Below are positions 42,760 through 51,745 of a stretch of DNA of 64,000 nt, one piece after another; position 1 is the stretch's first letter; every line of letters starts with the position of its first letter. The stretch spans positions 186,001 through 250,000 of the forward strand of contig NZ_OZ026537.1 of the NCBI RefSeq assembly GCF_964020165.1, read 5' to 3'. The notes below the pieces were generated by a model. That model saw only the letters and a program-made list of their open reading frames with translations, ran no database searches and was not told the origin of the DNA. The translations under genes were made by a program, and so were the position numbers. The DNA comes from Buchnera aphidicola (Drepanosiphum platanoidis) (lineage in GTDB: Bacteria > Pseudomonadota > Gammaproteobacteria > Enterobacterales > Enterobacteriaceae).

Positions 42760-43710
42760 ATGAAAATTAAATTAGGAATTATAATGGATTCTATTGAATC
42801 TATTAATATTAAAAAAGATTCAAGTTTTGCTATTTTATTAAAAGCTCAAAAAAGAAATTATAAAATATATTACATGAAAATTAAACATTTATATAAAAAA
42901 AATAATATTGCATATGCAAATTCTCGAATCATTAAAGTATATGCTAATAATAAAAAATGGTTTAAATATGTAAAAAAAAAAACCATTATATTAAATAAAT
43001 TAAATGTAATATTAATGAGAAAAAATCCACCAGTAAACTTAAATTTTATATATTCTACTTATATTTTAGATAATTTAAAAAAAACAACATTACTAATTAA
43101 TAACGCAAAACATTTAAGAAATTACAACGAAAAATTAATTACATTAAAATTTCCTAATATTATTCCAAAAACTTTAATATCTAAAAAATATAAAGATATA
43201 AAAAAATTTTTAAAAAAAGAAAAAGATATAATTTTAAAACCTATGAATGAAATGGGGGGATCATCAATATTTAGAGTTCAAAACAATGATATAAATTCTT
43301 CTGTAATTATTGAAAATATGACTAAAAATCAAAAAAAATTTTGTATTGCTCAAAAATTTATCCCTGAGATAAAAAATGGAGATAGAAGAATACTTATAAT
43401 AAATAATAAAGTTATTCCTTATTGTTTATGTAGAATTCCTAAAAAAGGAGAAATTAGGGGAAATTTAGCTGCAGGTGGAAAAGGTAAAGTAGAAAAAATT
43501 TCTAAAAAACATTTTAAAATTATTCAACCTATTTTAAAATTTTTAAAAAAAAAAAAAATTTTTTTTTCCGGATTAGATCTTATTGGAAATAAATTAACTG
43601 AAATAAATATTACTAGCCCAACAGGAATCCAAGAAATTGAAAAATATAGTAAATTTAAAATATGTTCATTATTTCTAAATGAACTAGAAAAATTAATATC
43701 TAAAAATTAA
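42760..43710 (+). CDS. gshB: Glutathione synthetase
   Basis: 316 aa (E. coli 316). ATP-grasp enzyme joining gamma-glutamylcysteine and glycine. Family blocks are LGIIMDSIESINIKKDSSFAIL, RKNPPVNLNFIYSTYIL, ILKPMNEMGGSSIFR, GDRRILIINNKVIPYCLCRIP, RGNLAAGGKG and the C-terminal EINITSPTGIQEI. A 14-A run (43545-43558) followed by nine T lies in frame near the end. gshA is not in this window. Confidence 0.97.
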   Translation: MKIKLGIIMDSIESINIKKDSSFAILLKAQKRNYKIYYMKIKHLYKKNNIAYANSRIIKVYANNKKWFKYVKKKTIILNKLNVILMRKNPPVNLNFIYSTYILDNLKKTTLLINNAKHLRNYNEKLITLKFPNIIPKTLISKKYKDIKKFLKKEKDIILKPMNEMGGSSIFRVQNNDINSSVIIENMTKNQKKFCIAQKFIPEIKNGDRRILIINNKVIPYCLCRIPKKGEIRGNLAAGGKGKVEKISKKHFKIIQPILKFLKKKKIFFSGLDLIGNKLTEINITSPTGIQEIEKYSKFKICSLFLNELEKLISKN

Positions 43711-44113
43711 AAAATATTTATAAAAATTTTAATATTTTAATTTATAAATTAAAAAATAAATTTTAAAAATTTTAAAATTATACAATTAAAAAAATTTTTT
43801 ATAATTTAAAATAAAATACAAATTAAAAATTTTATAATTAATAAAAAATAAATTTTTAAATTTTATTTATTTTAAAAAATAAATGAAATTAATATATAAT
43901 TATTTAAAAAAAAAATTAAAAAAATAAAAATAATAATAAAAAAATAAAAAATATAATTTATATATTTTTAATATTAAAATATTTGTAATATTTAAATAAC
44001 TTTAAAATAATTAAATTTAAAAGATATTTAAAAGATAAATAATAAAAAAATAATAAATTAAAAAAATTTTAAAAACTTTCAATTAATAAAAACTTCAAAA
44101 TTTTTAATAAATT
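43711..44113. other. Gene-free stretch between gshB and yqgF
   Basis: 403 bases of A/T with no ORF or GC-containing structure. E. coli carries yqgE at this exact place (gshB-yqgE-yqgF), so this is probably what remains after its loss; no protein similarity is readable. Confidence 0.45.
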
Positions 44114-44518
44114 ATGATAATTATAGCAATAGATTTTGGAACTTCAAAAATTGGTTTAGCAGTAGGTCAAAAAATAACTAAAACAATAAATTTAATAAAA
44201 CCAATAATATTTCATAAAAATATTATTAATTGGATGAAAATAAAAAAAGTAATACATGAATGGAAACCTACATCTATAGTTATTGGTCTTCCTTTAAAAA
44301 TGAATGGAAAAAAACAAAAAACTACACATAAAGCTGAAAATTTTTCAAAAAAAATATATAAAAAATTTAATATTAAGACATATATGCATGATGAACGTTT
44401 AACTACATTTGAAGCAAAATTAATAATAAAAAAAAATAAAAATTTTAAAAAAAAAATAAAATATATAGACTCTATTTCTGCAGCATTAATTTTAAAAAGT
44501 TGGTTTTTAAATACTTAA
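44114..44518 (+). CDS. yqgF: RuvC-like nuclease-fold protein YqgF/RuvX
   Basis: 134 aa (E. coli 138). RNase H fold: IAIDFGTSKIGLAVGQ holds the first catalytic Asp, VIGLPLKMNG the second strand, and HDERLTTFEAK plus YIDSISAALIL the remaining acidic residues. The family has been linked to 16S rRNA 5'-end processing and to Holliday-junction cleavage. It lies 67 bp upstream of hemW. Confidence 0.93.
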   Translation: MIIIAIDFGTSKIGLAVGQKITKTINLIKPIIFHKNIINWMKIKKVIHEWKPTSIVIGLPLKMNGKKQKTTHKAENFSKKIYKKFNIKTYMHDERLTTFEAKLIIKKNKNFKKKIKYIDSISAALILKSWFLNT

Positions 44519-44585
44519 AAATTTTAAAAAACTATAAAAAATTAAAAAATTTAAATACATTTCAAAAATTTATTAAAAAAAAATT

Positions 44586-45731
44586 ATGAAACTTCCATCT
44601 TTAAGTTTATATGTTCATATTCCTTGGTGCAAAAAAAAATGTCCATATTGTGATTTTTATTCTAAACCTATGGTAAAAAATAAAAAAATTCCTCAAAAAA
44701 AATATATAAAAAATTTACTTAAAGATTTAAATAATGATCTAAAAAAAATTAATTCTAGAAAAATAAATTCTATTTTTATAGGAGGAGGAACTCCAAGTTT
44801 ATTATCATCAAAAATTTTAAACATATTTATTAAAAAAATAAAAAAAAAAAAAATATTAAAAAATAATCTAGAAATTACTATAGAAGCTAATCCAAATTAT
44901 ATAGAATCAAAAAATTTTAATAAATATAAAAAAATTGGAATAAATAGATTATCATTAGGTATACAAACTTTTAATTCTAGAATTTTAAAAATATTAGACA
45001 GAGATTATTCTAAAAAAAAATTAAGTAAATCTATTAAATTAGCAAAAAAAGCTTCTTTTAAATCTTTAAATTTTGATTTAATGTATAATTTACCAACTCA
45101 AACATTTTTAGAAGCTATGAACGATTTAAAAAAAGCTATTAAATTAAAACCAAATCATATTTCTTGGTATCAGTTTACAATTGAGCCAAATACTTATTTT
45201 TATAAAAATAGACCTAATCTTCCATCAGATGAAATATCATGGAAAATTTATAAAAAAGGAAAAAAATTTTTGAAAAAAAATGGATTTTATCAATATGAAA
45301 TTTCTTCATTTTCAAGAAAAAAATATCAATGTTTTCATAATTTAAATTATTGGAAATTTGGAGATTATATAGGAATAGGATGTGGATCTCATGGAAAAAT
45401 TACAACAAAAAAATTTAAAATTTTTCGAACAAAAAAAACAAAAAATATTAAAAATTTTTTGCAAGGAAAATATTTAAAAAAAAAATATAAATTACCTATT
45501 AAAGATATTCCATTAGAATTTTTTATAAACAACTTTCGTCTAAATAAAAAAATAAAAAAAAAAAATTTTACTAAATTTACAAACTTAAATATTAAAAATA
45601 TTTCTAAAGAAATAAAAAAAGCAGTCAAAAAAAAATATATAATCGAAAAAAAAAAATTTTGGAAAAAAACAAAAAAAGGAAAAAATTTTTTAAATGATTT
45701 ATTAGAAATTTTTATTAAAAATAAAAATTAA
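44586..45731 (+). CDS. hemW: Radical SAM heme chaperone HemW (formerly YggW)
   Basis: 381 aa (E. coli 378). Cluster-binding CX3CX2C is Cys15, Cys19 and Cys22 (HIPWCKKKCPYCDFYS); SAM-binding GGGTPSLL and EANPNYIESKNF follow, and GINRLSLGIQTFN and NFDLMYNLPTQT are family features. HemW lacks the oxidase-specific residues of HemN and is thought to deliver heme. A 14-A run (44840-44853) is in frame. The last 4 bp overlap the 3' end of trmB on the other strand. Confidence 0.93.
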   Translation: MKLPSLSLYVHIPWCKKKCPYCDFYSKPMVKNKKIPQKKYIKNLLKDLNNDLKKINSRKINSIFIGGGTPSLLSSKILNIFIKKIKKKKILKNNLEITIEANPNYIESKNFNKYKKIGINRLSLGIQTFNSRILKILDRDYSKKKLSKSIKLAKKASFKSLNFDLMYNLPTQTFLEAMNDLKKAIKLKPNHISWYQFTIEPNTYFYKNRPNLPSDEISWKIYKKGKKFLKKNGFYQYEISSFSRKKYQCFHNLNYWKFGDYIGIGCGSHGKITTKKFKIFRTKKTKNIKNFLQGKYLKKKYKLPIKDIPLEFFINNFRLNKKIKKKNFTKFTNLNIKNISKEIKKAVKKKYIIEKKKFWKKTKKGKNFLNDLLEIFIKNKN

Positions 45732-46438
45732 AAAAATTTTGAATAGTTTAAATAATGTATAATTGATTTTTTTTGTATAGCTTTTTTAAAAAATTTTGTA
45801 TTTACAAAATTTTTTGTATTTTTAATAGAATATCTTGTATTAAAAAAAAATTTTTTATAATTATTATTAAGAACTATTTTTTTTATTATATCAAAATAAT
45901 TTGTACAATCTGTTAAAATGTTTAATTCTCCATTTAAAACAATTTTTTTATACAATATATTTAAAAATTCTAAACTTATAATTCTTCTTTTTTTATGACG
46001 ATTTTTAGGCCAAGGATCTGGAAAAAATATATTTATTTGTTTAAAAAAATTATTTACAAAATAATTTTTAAGAACATATTCTGCATTATTATAGATTAAT
46101 ATTATATTATTTAAATTTTTTTTTATAATTTTTTTTAAACATGATATTATACCAGGAATATATAATTCTATTCCAATAAAATTAACATTTTTATGTTTAC
46201 TAGCCTGACTAATTAAATAATCTCCAGATCCAAATCCAATTTCTAAAATTGTTGAAAATTTGGTAAAATTTTTAAAATAATTTAAAAATTTTTTTTTATT
46301 TAAAATAAAATGTTCTGATAAATTTATTCCGAAAATTGGCCAATAATTTTTTAAAATATTAATATTTTTTTTAGTAAATTTTCTTCTTCTAAAAGAACTA
46401 AACTTATTTTTTAAAAATTTTTTCTTTAAAAATAACAT
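45728..46438 (-). CDS. trmB: tRNA (guanine-N7)-methyltransferase TrmB
   Basis: 236 aa (E. coli 239). Makes m7G46 in tRNA with SAM. Motif I LEIGFGSGDYLISQA, NFIGIELYIPGI, and the catalytic INIFFPDPWPKNRHKKRRI are clear, and NILTDCTNYFD is motif-like further on. It shares a 3' overlap of 4 bp with hemW. trmB and mutY are near neighbours in E. coli too. Confidence 0.95.
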   Translation of the reverse strand: MLFLKKKFLKNKFSSFRRRKFTKKNINILKNYWPIFGINLSEHFILNKKKFLNYFKNFTKFSTILEIGFGSGDYLISQASKHKNVNFIGIELYIPGIISCLKKIIKKNLNNIILIYNNAEYVLKNYFVNNFFKQINIFFPDPWPKNRHKKRRIISLEFLNILYKKIVLNGELNILTDCTNYFDIIKKIVLNNNYKKFFFNTRYSIKNTKNFVNTKFFKKAIQKKSIIHYLNYSKFF

Positions 46439-46548
46439 AAAATTCCTATAAATTATTTAAAAAATAAAAATTATTAATTATAAAATTTTATTATTAATAA
46501 AAATTACTTATAAATGTTAAAAACTAAAATATAAAATTAAAATTAAAA

Positions 46549-47583
46549 ATGAAAAATTCATTTATTTTTTCACAATGTGTGATTAATTGGTATCATTTTA
46601 ATGGAAGAAAAAATTTACCATGGCAAATAAATACAAATATATATAAAGTTTGGATTTCTGAGATAATGTTACAACAAACACAAGTAAAAACTGTTATTCC
46701 ATTTTTTAAAAATTTTATAAAAAAGTTTCCCACTTTAATCAGTCTTTGCAAAAAAAATAACTTAAACAAAATTTTATTTCTTTGGTCAGGATTAGGATAT
46801 TATAAAAGAGCAGAAAATATATATAAAACTACAGAATTAATAAAAAAAAAATTTAATAATAAATTTCCTAATAATTATAAAGAAATAATTAAATTTCCAG
46901 GAATTGGGAAATCTACTGCAGGTGCTATATTATCTTTATCTTTAAATTATTTTTATCCTATTCTTGATGGAAATATAAAAAGAATTTTACAAAGATTTTA
47001 TTATATAAAAAATATAAAAAATATAAATTCTATTTTATGGAAAAAAATTTATAAATTAATTCCATTACATAATTCAAAAAAGTTTAATCAAGCTATGATG
47101 GATATAGGATATAAAATATGTACTATTAATAAACCAAAATGTAAAATTTGCCCAATTAATGAAAGATGTATAAGTTATTATAAAAATAATTTTTTAATAA
47201 AAAAAAAAAAAAAAAAAAATAAAATTAAAAAAAATCTTTGGTTTGTATTCATTTATAAAAAAAATTTTATACTTTTAAAAAAAAATAAAAAAAATTTATG
47301 GAAAAATTTATTTTTTCCATTAGTGTTTTATAGCAAGAAAAAATTTAAAAATTTTATAAAAAAAAAAAAAATTAAAAAAAAATATATAAATAAAAAAAAA
47401 AATAAAACAATATATCATATTGTTACAAAATATAAATTTTATATACATTATTTTTTTATAAAAATAAACAAAAAAAAAACAAAAAAATATATAAATAAAA
47501 AATATATTTGGTTTAATACAAAAAAATTTAAAAAAGTTGGTTTATCAAAACCAATTATAAAAATATTAAAAAAAAATTTTTAA
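46549..47583 (+). CDS. mutY: Adenine DNA glycosylase MutY
   Basis: 344 aa (E. coli 350). Excises adenine opposite 8-oxoguanine. Catalytic Glu38 (SEIMLQQTQVKTVIPFF), helix-hairpin-helix FPGIGKSTAGAI, and Asp140 in LDGN are present. Cluster cysteines C191, C198, C201 and C207 keep the CX6CX2CX5C spacing. The C-terminal 8-oxoG-recognition domain is extremely Lys/Asn-rich and only partly recognisable. A 21-A run (47199-47219, codons about 217-224) opens it; the frame is intact as given. Confidence 0.94.
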   Translation: MKNSFIFSQCVINWYHFNGRKNLPWQINTNIYKVWISEIMLQQTQVKTVIPFFKNFIKKFPTLISLCKKNNLNKILFLWSGLGYYKRAENIYKTTELIKKKFNNKFPNNYKEIIKFPGIGKSTAGAILSLSLNYFYPILDGNIKRILQRFYYIKNIKNINSILWKKIYKLIPLHNSKKFNQAMMDIGYKICTINKPKCKICPINERCISYYKNNFLIKKKKKKNKIKKNLWFVFIYKKNFILLKKNKKNLWKNLFFPLVFYSKKKFKNFIKKKKIKKKYINKKKNKTIYHIVTKYKFYIHYFFIKINKKKTKKYINKKYIWFNTKKFKKVGLSKPIIKILKKNF

Positions 47584-47602
47584 TATATAAAAAATAATAA
47601 TT

Positions 47603-49042
47603 TTAAAAATTATAATTATTTTTTAAAAAAAATAATAATTTTAATAAAATTTTTTTATTTTTTAAATTATGTTTATTTGATTTTATTAATTTATAAATTT
47701 TTTTTTTGTACAAAAATAATTTTTCTAAATTAATTTTAGAATGTATATATTTTTCCCAAGAATTTTTTTCAAAATTATTTAAATAAATATTAAAATTTCT
47801 AGCTTTACAAAAAAATAATAAATTTTTTAATTTATTATCTAAAGATAAAAAAATTTTTTCTAATTTTAAAAAATTTTTTTTTTCTAACAAAATTCTAATA
47901 ACATTATTTTTTTTTGATTCTTTAAAACTAAAAAATTTAGAATATAATTGCTCATCTGAATGAAAACATTTTTTTATATTTTTGAAATATTTAAATTTTG
48001 AAATAAATTTTATTAAATATTTATGATTTTTATTTAAAAAAAAATTTTTAAAAATATTTAAATTTCTATAATATTTTTTTTGGTTAAGAGTTAAAGATTT
48101 AATATTTTTTTTTAAAAGAACTGTTATAGGTAATAAAATTGGGCATTTGCTTAAATTAATAAATCTCATACCTATTTTTAAAAAATTTTTTAAAAAAAAT
48201 GATTCTAAATTTTTTTTAGTCTTATAATTATTATTAACAAAATTAAAAAATTTTTCATTATTATCTATATCAATAGAAATAAAAATTTTTTTATTATAAT
48301 TACTTTGAGTTAAAATTAATACTCTTCTAATATTATTATATTTAGCTCCAAAAATACTAGAAATATATATAATAGGTTTAAAAAAACTTTTTTTTAATAT
48401 ATTTAATAATCTATGAAATTTTCTAAAATAAAATAAAAATTTAAATAATTTAGGTTGTTTTAAATATATTAACTTAGAAATTTCTATAGTAGCTAGAACA
48501 TCTGATAAAGCATCATGAAAACTAAATTTTTTTTTAATATTTAATTTTGTAATTTTAGACAATTTAAATATAGGAATTTTTTTATTATCAAAACACCAAT
48601 TTATTCCTTTAGGTCTAAGAGCAAAACAAGTTCTTAAAACATTAATTATATCCCATCTAGAATTTTTATTTTTCCAACTCCAACTATAAGGATCTAAAAA
48701 ATTTCTATAAAAAATATTTCTAGTAAATTCATCATCAAAATTTATATTATTAAATCCAATAATGCAAGTATTTAAATATTTATTAAATATATTATATATT
48801 TTTTTTGCAAAATAAAACTCTTTTAAACAATTATTTTTATTATTATTAGGTAAAATCGATGTAATTAAAATAGCTTTCGGGTCAGGTAGATAGTCTTGGG
48901 GAATAGAACAATAAAATATTTTTGGACTTGAAATAATATTAAAATTTATATCAGTTCTTACACAAGCAAATTGAGCTATTTTATCAATTTTAGGATTTAA
49001 TCCAAAAGTTTCATAATCATAAAAAAGAAAATTTTTTTTCAT
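47603..49042 (-). CDS. sbcB: Exodeoxyribonuclease I
   Basis: 479 aa (E. coli 475). DnaQ-like 3'-5' exonuclease on single-stranded DNA, used in recombination and mismatch repair. ExoI motif FYDYETFGLNPKIDKIAQFACVRTD starts at residue 7; GFNNINFDDEFTRNIFYRNFLDPYSWSWKN and SFHDALSDVLATIEISKL complete the active site. The C-terminal half (SH3-like and helical regions) is strongly eroded but open. It converges on mutY with a 19-bp gap. Confidence 0.95.
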   Translation of the reverse strand: MKKNFLFYDYETFGLNPKIDKIAQFACVRTDINFNIISSPKIFYCSIPQDYLPDPKAILITSILPNNNKNNCLKEFYFAKKIYNIFNKYLNTCIIGFNNINFDDEFTRNIFYRNFLDPYSWSWKNKNSRWDIINVLRTCFALRPKGINWCFDNKKIPIFKLSKITKLNIKKKFSFHDALSDVLATIEISKLIYLKQPKLFKFLFYFRKFHRLLNILKKSFFKPIIYISSIFGAKYNNIRRVLILTQSNYNKKIFISIDIDNNEKFFNFVNNNYKTKKNLESFFLKNFLKIGMRFINLSKCPILLPITVLLKKNIKSLTLNQKKYYRNLNIFKNFFLNKNHKYLIKFISKFKYFKNIKKCFHSDEQLYSKFFSFKESKKNNVIRILLEKKNFLKLEKIFLSLDNKLKNLLFFCKARNFNIYLNNFEKNSWEKYIHSKINLEKLFLYKKKIYKLIKSNKHNLKNKKILLKLLFFLKNNYNF

Positions 49043-49121
49043 AAAAATTTTTTTAATTTTTATATTTTTTTATATTTTTATAATAAAATAAATTAAATAA
49101 TGTTTAAAAACTAAAAAATTT

Positions 49122-49194
49122 CTCCTCCGACTGGGCTCGAACCAGTGACATACGGATTAACAGTCCGCCGTTCTACCAACTGAACTACAGAGGA
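49122..49194 (-). tRNA. tRNA-Asn (anticodon GUU)
   Basis: 73 nt, close to E. coli tRNA-Asn. Minus-strand acceptor TCCTCTG pairs with CGGAGGA; the anticodon loop CTGTTAA gives GTT; the T-arm is GGTTCGAGC. The discriminator is G and CCA is not encoded. A well-formed promoter lies 24 bp upstream. Confidence 0.97.
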
Positions 49195-49217
49195 AAATAA
49201 ATAAAAAATAAAATTAA

Positions 49218-49246
49218 ATTTTATAACTTATTTAAATAAATGTCAA
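49218..49246 (-). promoter_or_regulatory. Predicted promoter of tRNA-Asn
   Basis: Minus strand: a perfect -35 box TTGACA (49241-49246), 17-bp spacer, -10 box TAAAAT (49218-49223). Predicted transcription start is about 17 nt before the mature tRNA. The perfect -35 is rare in this AT-rich sequence. Confidence 0.7.
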
Positions 49247-49429
49247 TAATAATTAATTATATTTTTCATTAAAAAAATTTATAATTTTTTTCTCTATTAA
49301 TAAATATTAATAAAAAATTTAAAAGTTACTAGATTATTACAAAAATTTCTATTATAATTTAATTGTTATTATTTTTACTTTAATAAAAGTAATTATATTG
49401 TTTTATTTATTATAATTAACGTTTTAAAA

Positions 49430-49502
49430 GGCTCTTTAGCTCAGAGGTTAGAGCAGTCGACTCATAATCGATTGGTCGCTGGTTCAATTCCAGCAAGAGC
49501 CA
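49430..49502 (+). tRNA. tRNA-Ile2 (anticodon CAU, to be modified to lysidine)
   Basis: 73 nt, loop CTCATAA (CAT). The body matches E. coli ileX rather than elongator or initiator tRNA-Met: D-arm AGCTCAGAGGTTAGAGCAG, variable region TTGGTCGC and T-arm TGGTTCAATTCCAG. Such a tRNA reads AUA once TilS converts C34 to lysidine; AUA codons are abundant here. The discriminator is A; CCA is not encoded. TATAAT at 49411-49416 may be its -10 box. Confidence 0.9.
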
Positions 49503-49616
49503 AAAAAAAATTTATTAAATTATTTTTAATTCATTTTAAAAATTTTTTTATAAAATATCAATATATATATTTATATTTATAATTATATTTTTATTACTAA
49601 TCATTTAAGATTACTT

Positions 49617-50237
49617 ATGAATAAACAAAAAAAAAAATTTATTAAATTTTCTATAAAAAATAAAGCTTTAAAGTTTGGAAATTTTTATTTAAAATCAGAA
49701 AGAAAAAGTCCTTATTTTTTTAATATATCTCAATTTTATAAAGGAAAAAATATATCTAAACTAGGAAAATTTTATGCTCAAAAAATAATAAATCAAAAAA
49801 TAAAATTTGATGTATTATTTGGAATTGCATATAAAGGAATTCCAATAGTAATTTCTACAGTTATTGCTTTAAAAAAATATTTTAATTTAAATATTCCATA
49901 TTGTTTTAATAGAAAAGAAACTAAAACTTATGGAGAAAAAGGAAATGTTATTGGATCAAAAATTTTAAATAAAAAAATAATAATTTTAGATGATGTTTTA
50001 ACATCTGGAAAGGCTATAAAAGAAGCTATTTCAATTATAAAAAAAGAAAAAACCTCAAGAATTGTCAAAATTATAGTGTCTTTAAATCGACAAGAACATA
50101 AAAAAAAAAAATATCTAAAAAATGTTTCTTCAATAATTAAAATAAAACACATAATTAAATTTTGTAAAAAAAAAAAAAATATTAAAAAAAAAAATTTACA
50201 AAAAATAATTCAATATCATAAAAATTTATTACATTAA
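49617..50237 (+). CDS. pyrE: Orotate phosphoribosyltransferase
   Basis: 206 aa (E. coli 213). Joins orotate to PRPP in pyrimidine synthesis. ALKFGNFYLKSERKSPYFFN, the loop YCFNRKETKTYGEKGNVIGS and the PRPP motif IIILDDVLTSGKAIKEA are all intact. A 14-A run (50166-50179) lies in frame near the C-terminus. It converges on rplI with a 232-bp AT-rich gap. Confidence 0.96.
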   Translation: MNKQKKKFIKFSIKNKALKFGNFYLKSERKSPYFFNISQFYKGKNISKLGKFYAQKIINQKIKFDVLFGIAYKGIPIVISTVIALKKYFNLNIPYCFNRKETKTYGEKGNVIGSKILNKKIIILDDVLTSGKAIKEAISIIKKEKTSRIVKIIVSLNRQEHKKKKYLKNVSSIIKIKHIIKFCKKKKNIKKKNLQKIIQYHKNLLH

Positions 50238-50469
50238 TATAAAAAAAATAAAATTAAACTAAATTACAATTATAAAATAAAAAAATATTTTTAATTAATT
50301 TTTATAAAAATTAATAATTATTTATTATAAATTATTATAATTTTTTTTAATAAAATTTTTATTATTTTCTAGAAATTTATAAATAAAAGATTAATATTAT
50401 TAAATAAATTAAAAATTTATTATTTTTTTAAAAAAAATATATATAAAAATTTATAATTTTAAAAAGTTT

Positions 50470-50934
50470 TTAAACATTTTTTTTATTTTCTATAATATTT
50501 ACTATAAAATATTTTTTAATTTTTTGATTCGGTTGAAAAACAACTTTATGTTTGCCTATTTTTTTTAAAGGACCATTGGGTAAAAAAATTTGATTTTTAT
50601 TAATTTTTAAACCTAAACTAAATAATTTTTTTAAAATTTCTACAATTCCAATAGATCCAAATAATTTTCCTGAAGTTCCTACATTAGAAATTATAGTTAT
50701 TTCTTTTATTTTTGTTAATTTTTTAATTTTTAAATTAATTTCTTTTAATTTTTGTATTTCTATGTTAGAAATTTTTTTTTGTTCTTTTTTAATATTTAAA
50801 AGATTCTTAGAAGTTGCAGGAATTGCATATCCTTTAGGAAATAAAAAATTTTGAGCATATCCTGATTTTACTAAAACAATATTTCCTAAAATTCCTAAAT
50901 TTTTTATTTTACATAATAAAATAATTTTTATCAT
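50470..50934 (-). CDS. rplI: Ribosomal protein L9
   Basis: 154 aa (E. coli 149). N-domain: KIKNLGILGNIVLVKSGYAQNFLFPKGYAIPATSKN, then a long connecting helix and a C-domain with IISNVGTSGKLFGSIG. It is the last gene of the rpsF-rpsR-rplI unit. Confidence 0.97.
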   Translation of the reverse strand: MIKIILLCKIKNLGILGNIVLVKSGYAQNFLFPKGYAIPATSKNLLNIKKEQKKISNIEIQKLKEINLKIKKLTKIKEITIISNVGTSGKLFGSIGIVEILKKLFSLGLKINKNQIFLPNGPLKKIGKHKVVFQPNQKIKKYFIVNIIENKKNV

Positions 50935-51062
50935 AAATAAATAATATTTCCTTGTATAAAACTAAAATTTTAATAATTAAAAAAATTATATCTATAAATT
51001 AAAAAAAAAAAAAATGTTTAATAAATATTTTATTTTTTAATTATTAAGTATAAAGTTAAAAA

Positions 51063-51296
51063 TTATTCTGATTTATGTTGATCAGTATATGGTATTAAAG
51101 AAAGATAACGAGCAATTTTAATAGCTTTAGATAATTGTCTCTGATATTTAGATTTTGTTCCTGTAATTCTACTTGGAACGATTTTCCCGCTGTCAGTAAT
51201 ATAATTTTTTAACATATCAATATCTTTATAATCTATATACTTAATCCCTTCAGAAGTAAATCTGCAAAATTTTCTTCTACGAAAATAACGAACCAT
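51063..51296 (-). CDS. rpsR: Ribosomal protein S18
   Basis: 77 aa (E. coli 75). [25 protein letters not shown] and [38 protein letters not shown] are nearly as in E. coli. It pairs with S6 on the 30S platform. It is separated from rpsF by 80 bp, where E. coli has priB. Confidence 0.98.
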   Translation of the reverse strand: MVRYFRRRKFCRFTSEGIKYIDYKDIDMLKNYITDSGKIVPSRITGTKSKYQRQLSKAIKIARYLSLIPYTDQHKSE

Positions 51297-51376
51297 ATAA
51301 TTTACCTTTAATTTAAATTTTATAATTACAAAATAACATTTTAATATTATAATTTTTTAAGTTTAAAATCAAATTT

Positions 51377-51745
51377 TTATTTTTTTTTAATAAAAAAATT
51401 ATTTTTTACATTAGTAACTTCTTTTTCTGCTTTTTTTAAAATAGGAGATATATCAGAAAATATTTTTTTAACTTTAATAATTATATTTCTAAGAATTGAT
51501 TCATCTAAATTTAATTCTTTTTGTATAGATATAATATGTTTTTTTAAAATTTGTATATTTATTAAAATATAATGAGCTTTATAAAATTTTTTAATAGAAT
51601 ATGACAATTGTCTTTTTCCCCAATTTTCTAATCTATATATTTTTCCTGATAATTTAGAAATAATTTTTTTATATTTAGAAATTATTATATTATGTTTATC
51701 ATCATATGATGGATGAATAATTAAAACTATTTCATAATTTTGCAT
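51377..51745 (-). CDS. rpsF: Ribosomal protein S6
   Basis: 122 aa (E. coli 131 to 135). MQNYEIVLIIHPSYDDK and YRLENWGKRQLSYSIKKFYKAHYILINIQ are characteristic. The acidic glutamate tail of E. coli is missing, replaced by a short NNFFIKKK end. It is the first gene of the unit. Confidence 0.97.
   Translation of the reverse strand: MQNYEIVLIIHPSYDDKHNIIISKYKKIISKLSGKIYRLENWGKRQLSYSIKKFYKAHYILINIQILKKHIISIQKELNLDESILRNIIIKVKKIFSDISPILKKAEKEVTNVKNNFFIKKK

Noticed and set aside
49430-49502. tRNA-Met reading of the CAU tRNA
   Set aside because: Acceptor, D-arm and variable region follow the ileX tRNA-Ile2 pattern rather than elongator or initiator tRNA-Met.
50294-50315. 22-bp A/T palindrome between pyrE and rplI as a terminator
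   Set aside because: The perfect palindrome leaves no natural loop and lacks a T-run; chance palindromes of this kind are common in this composition.
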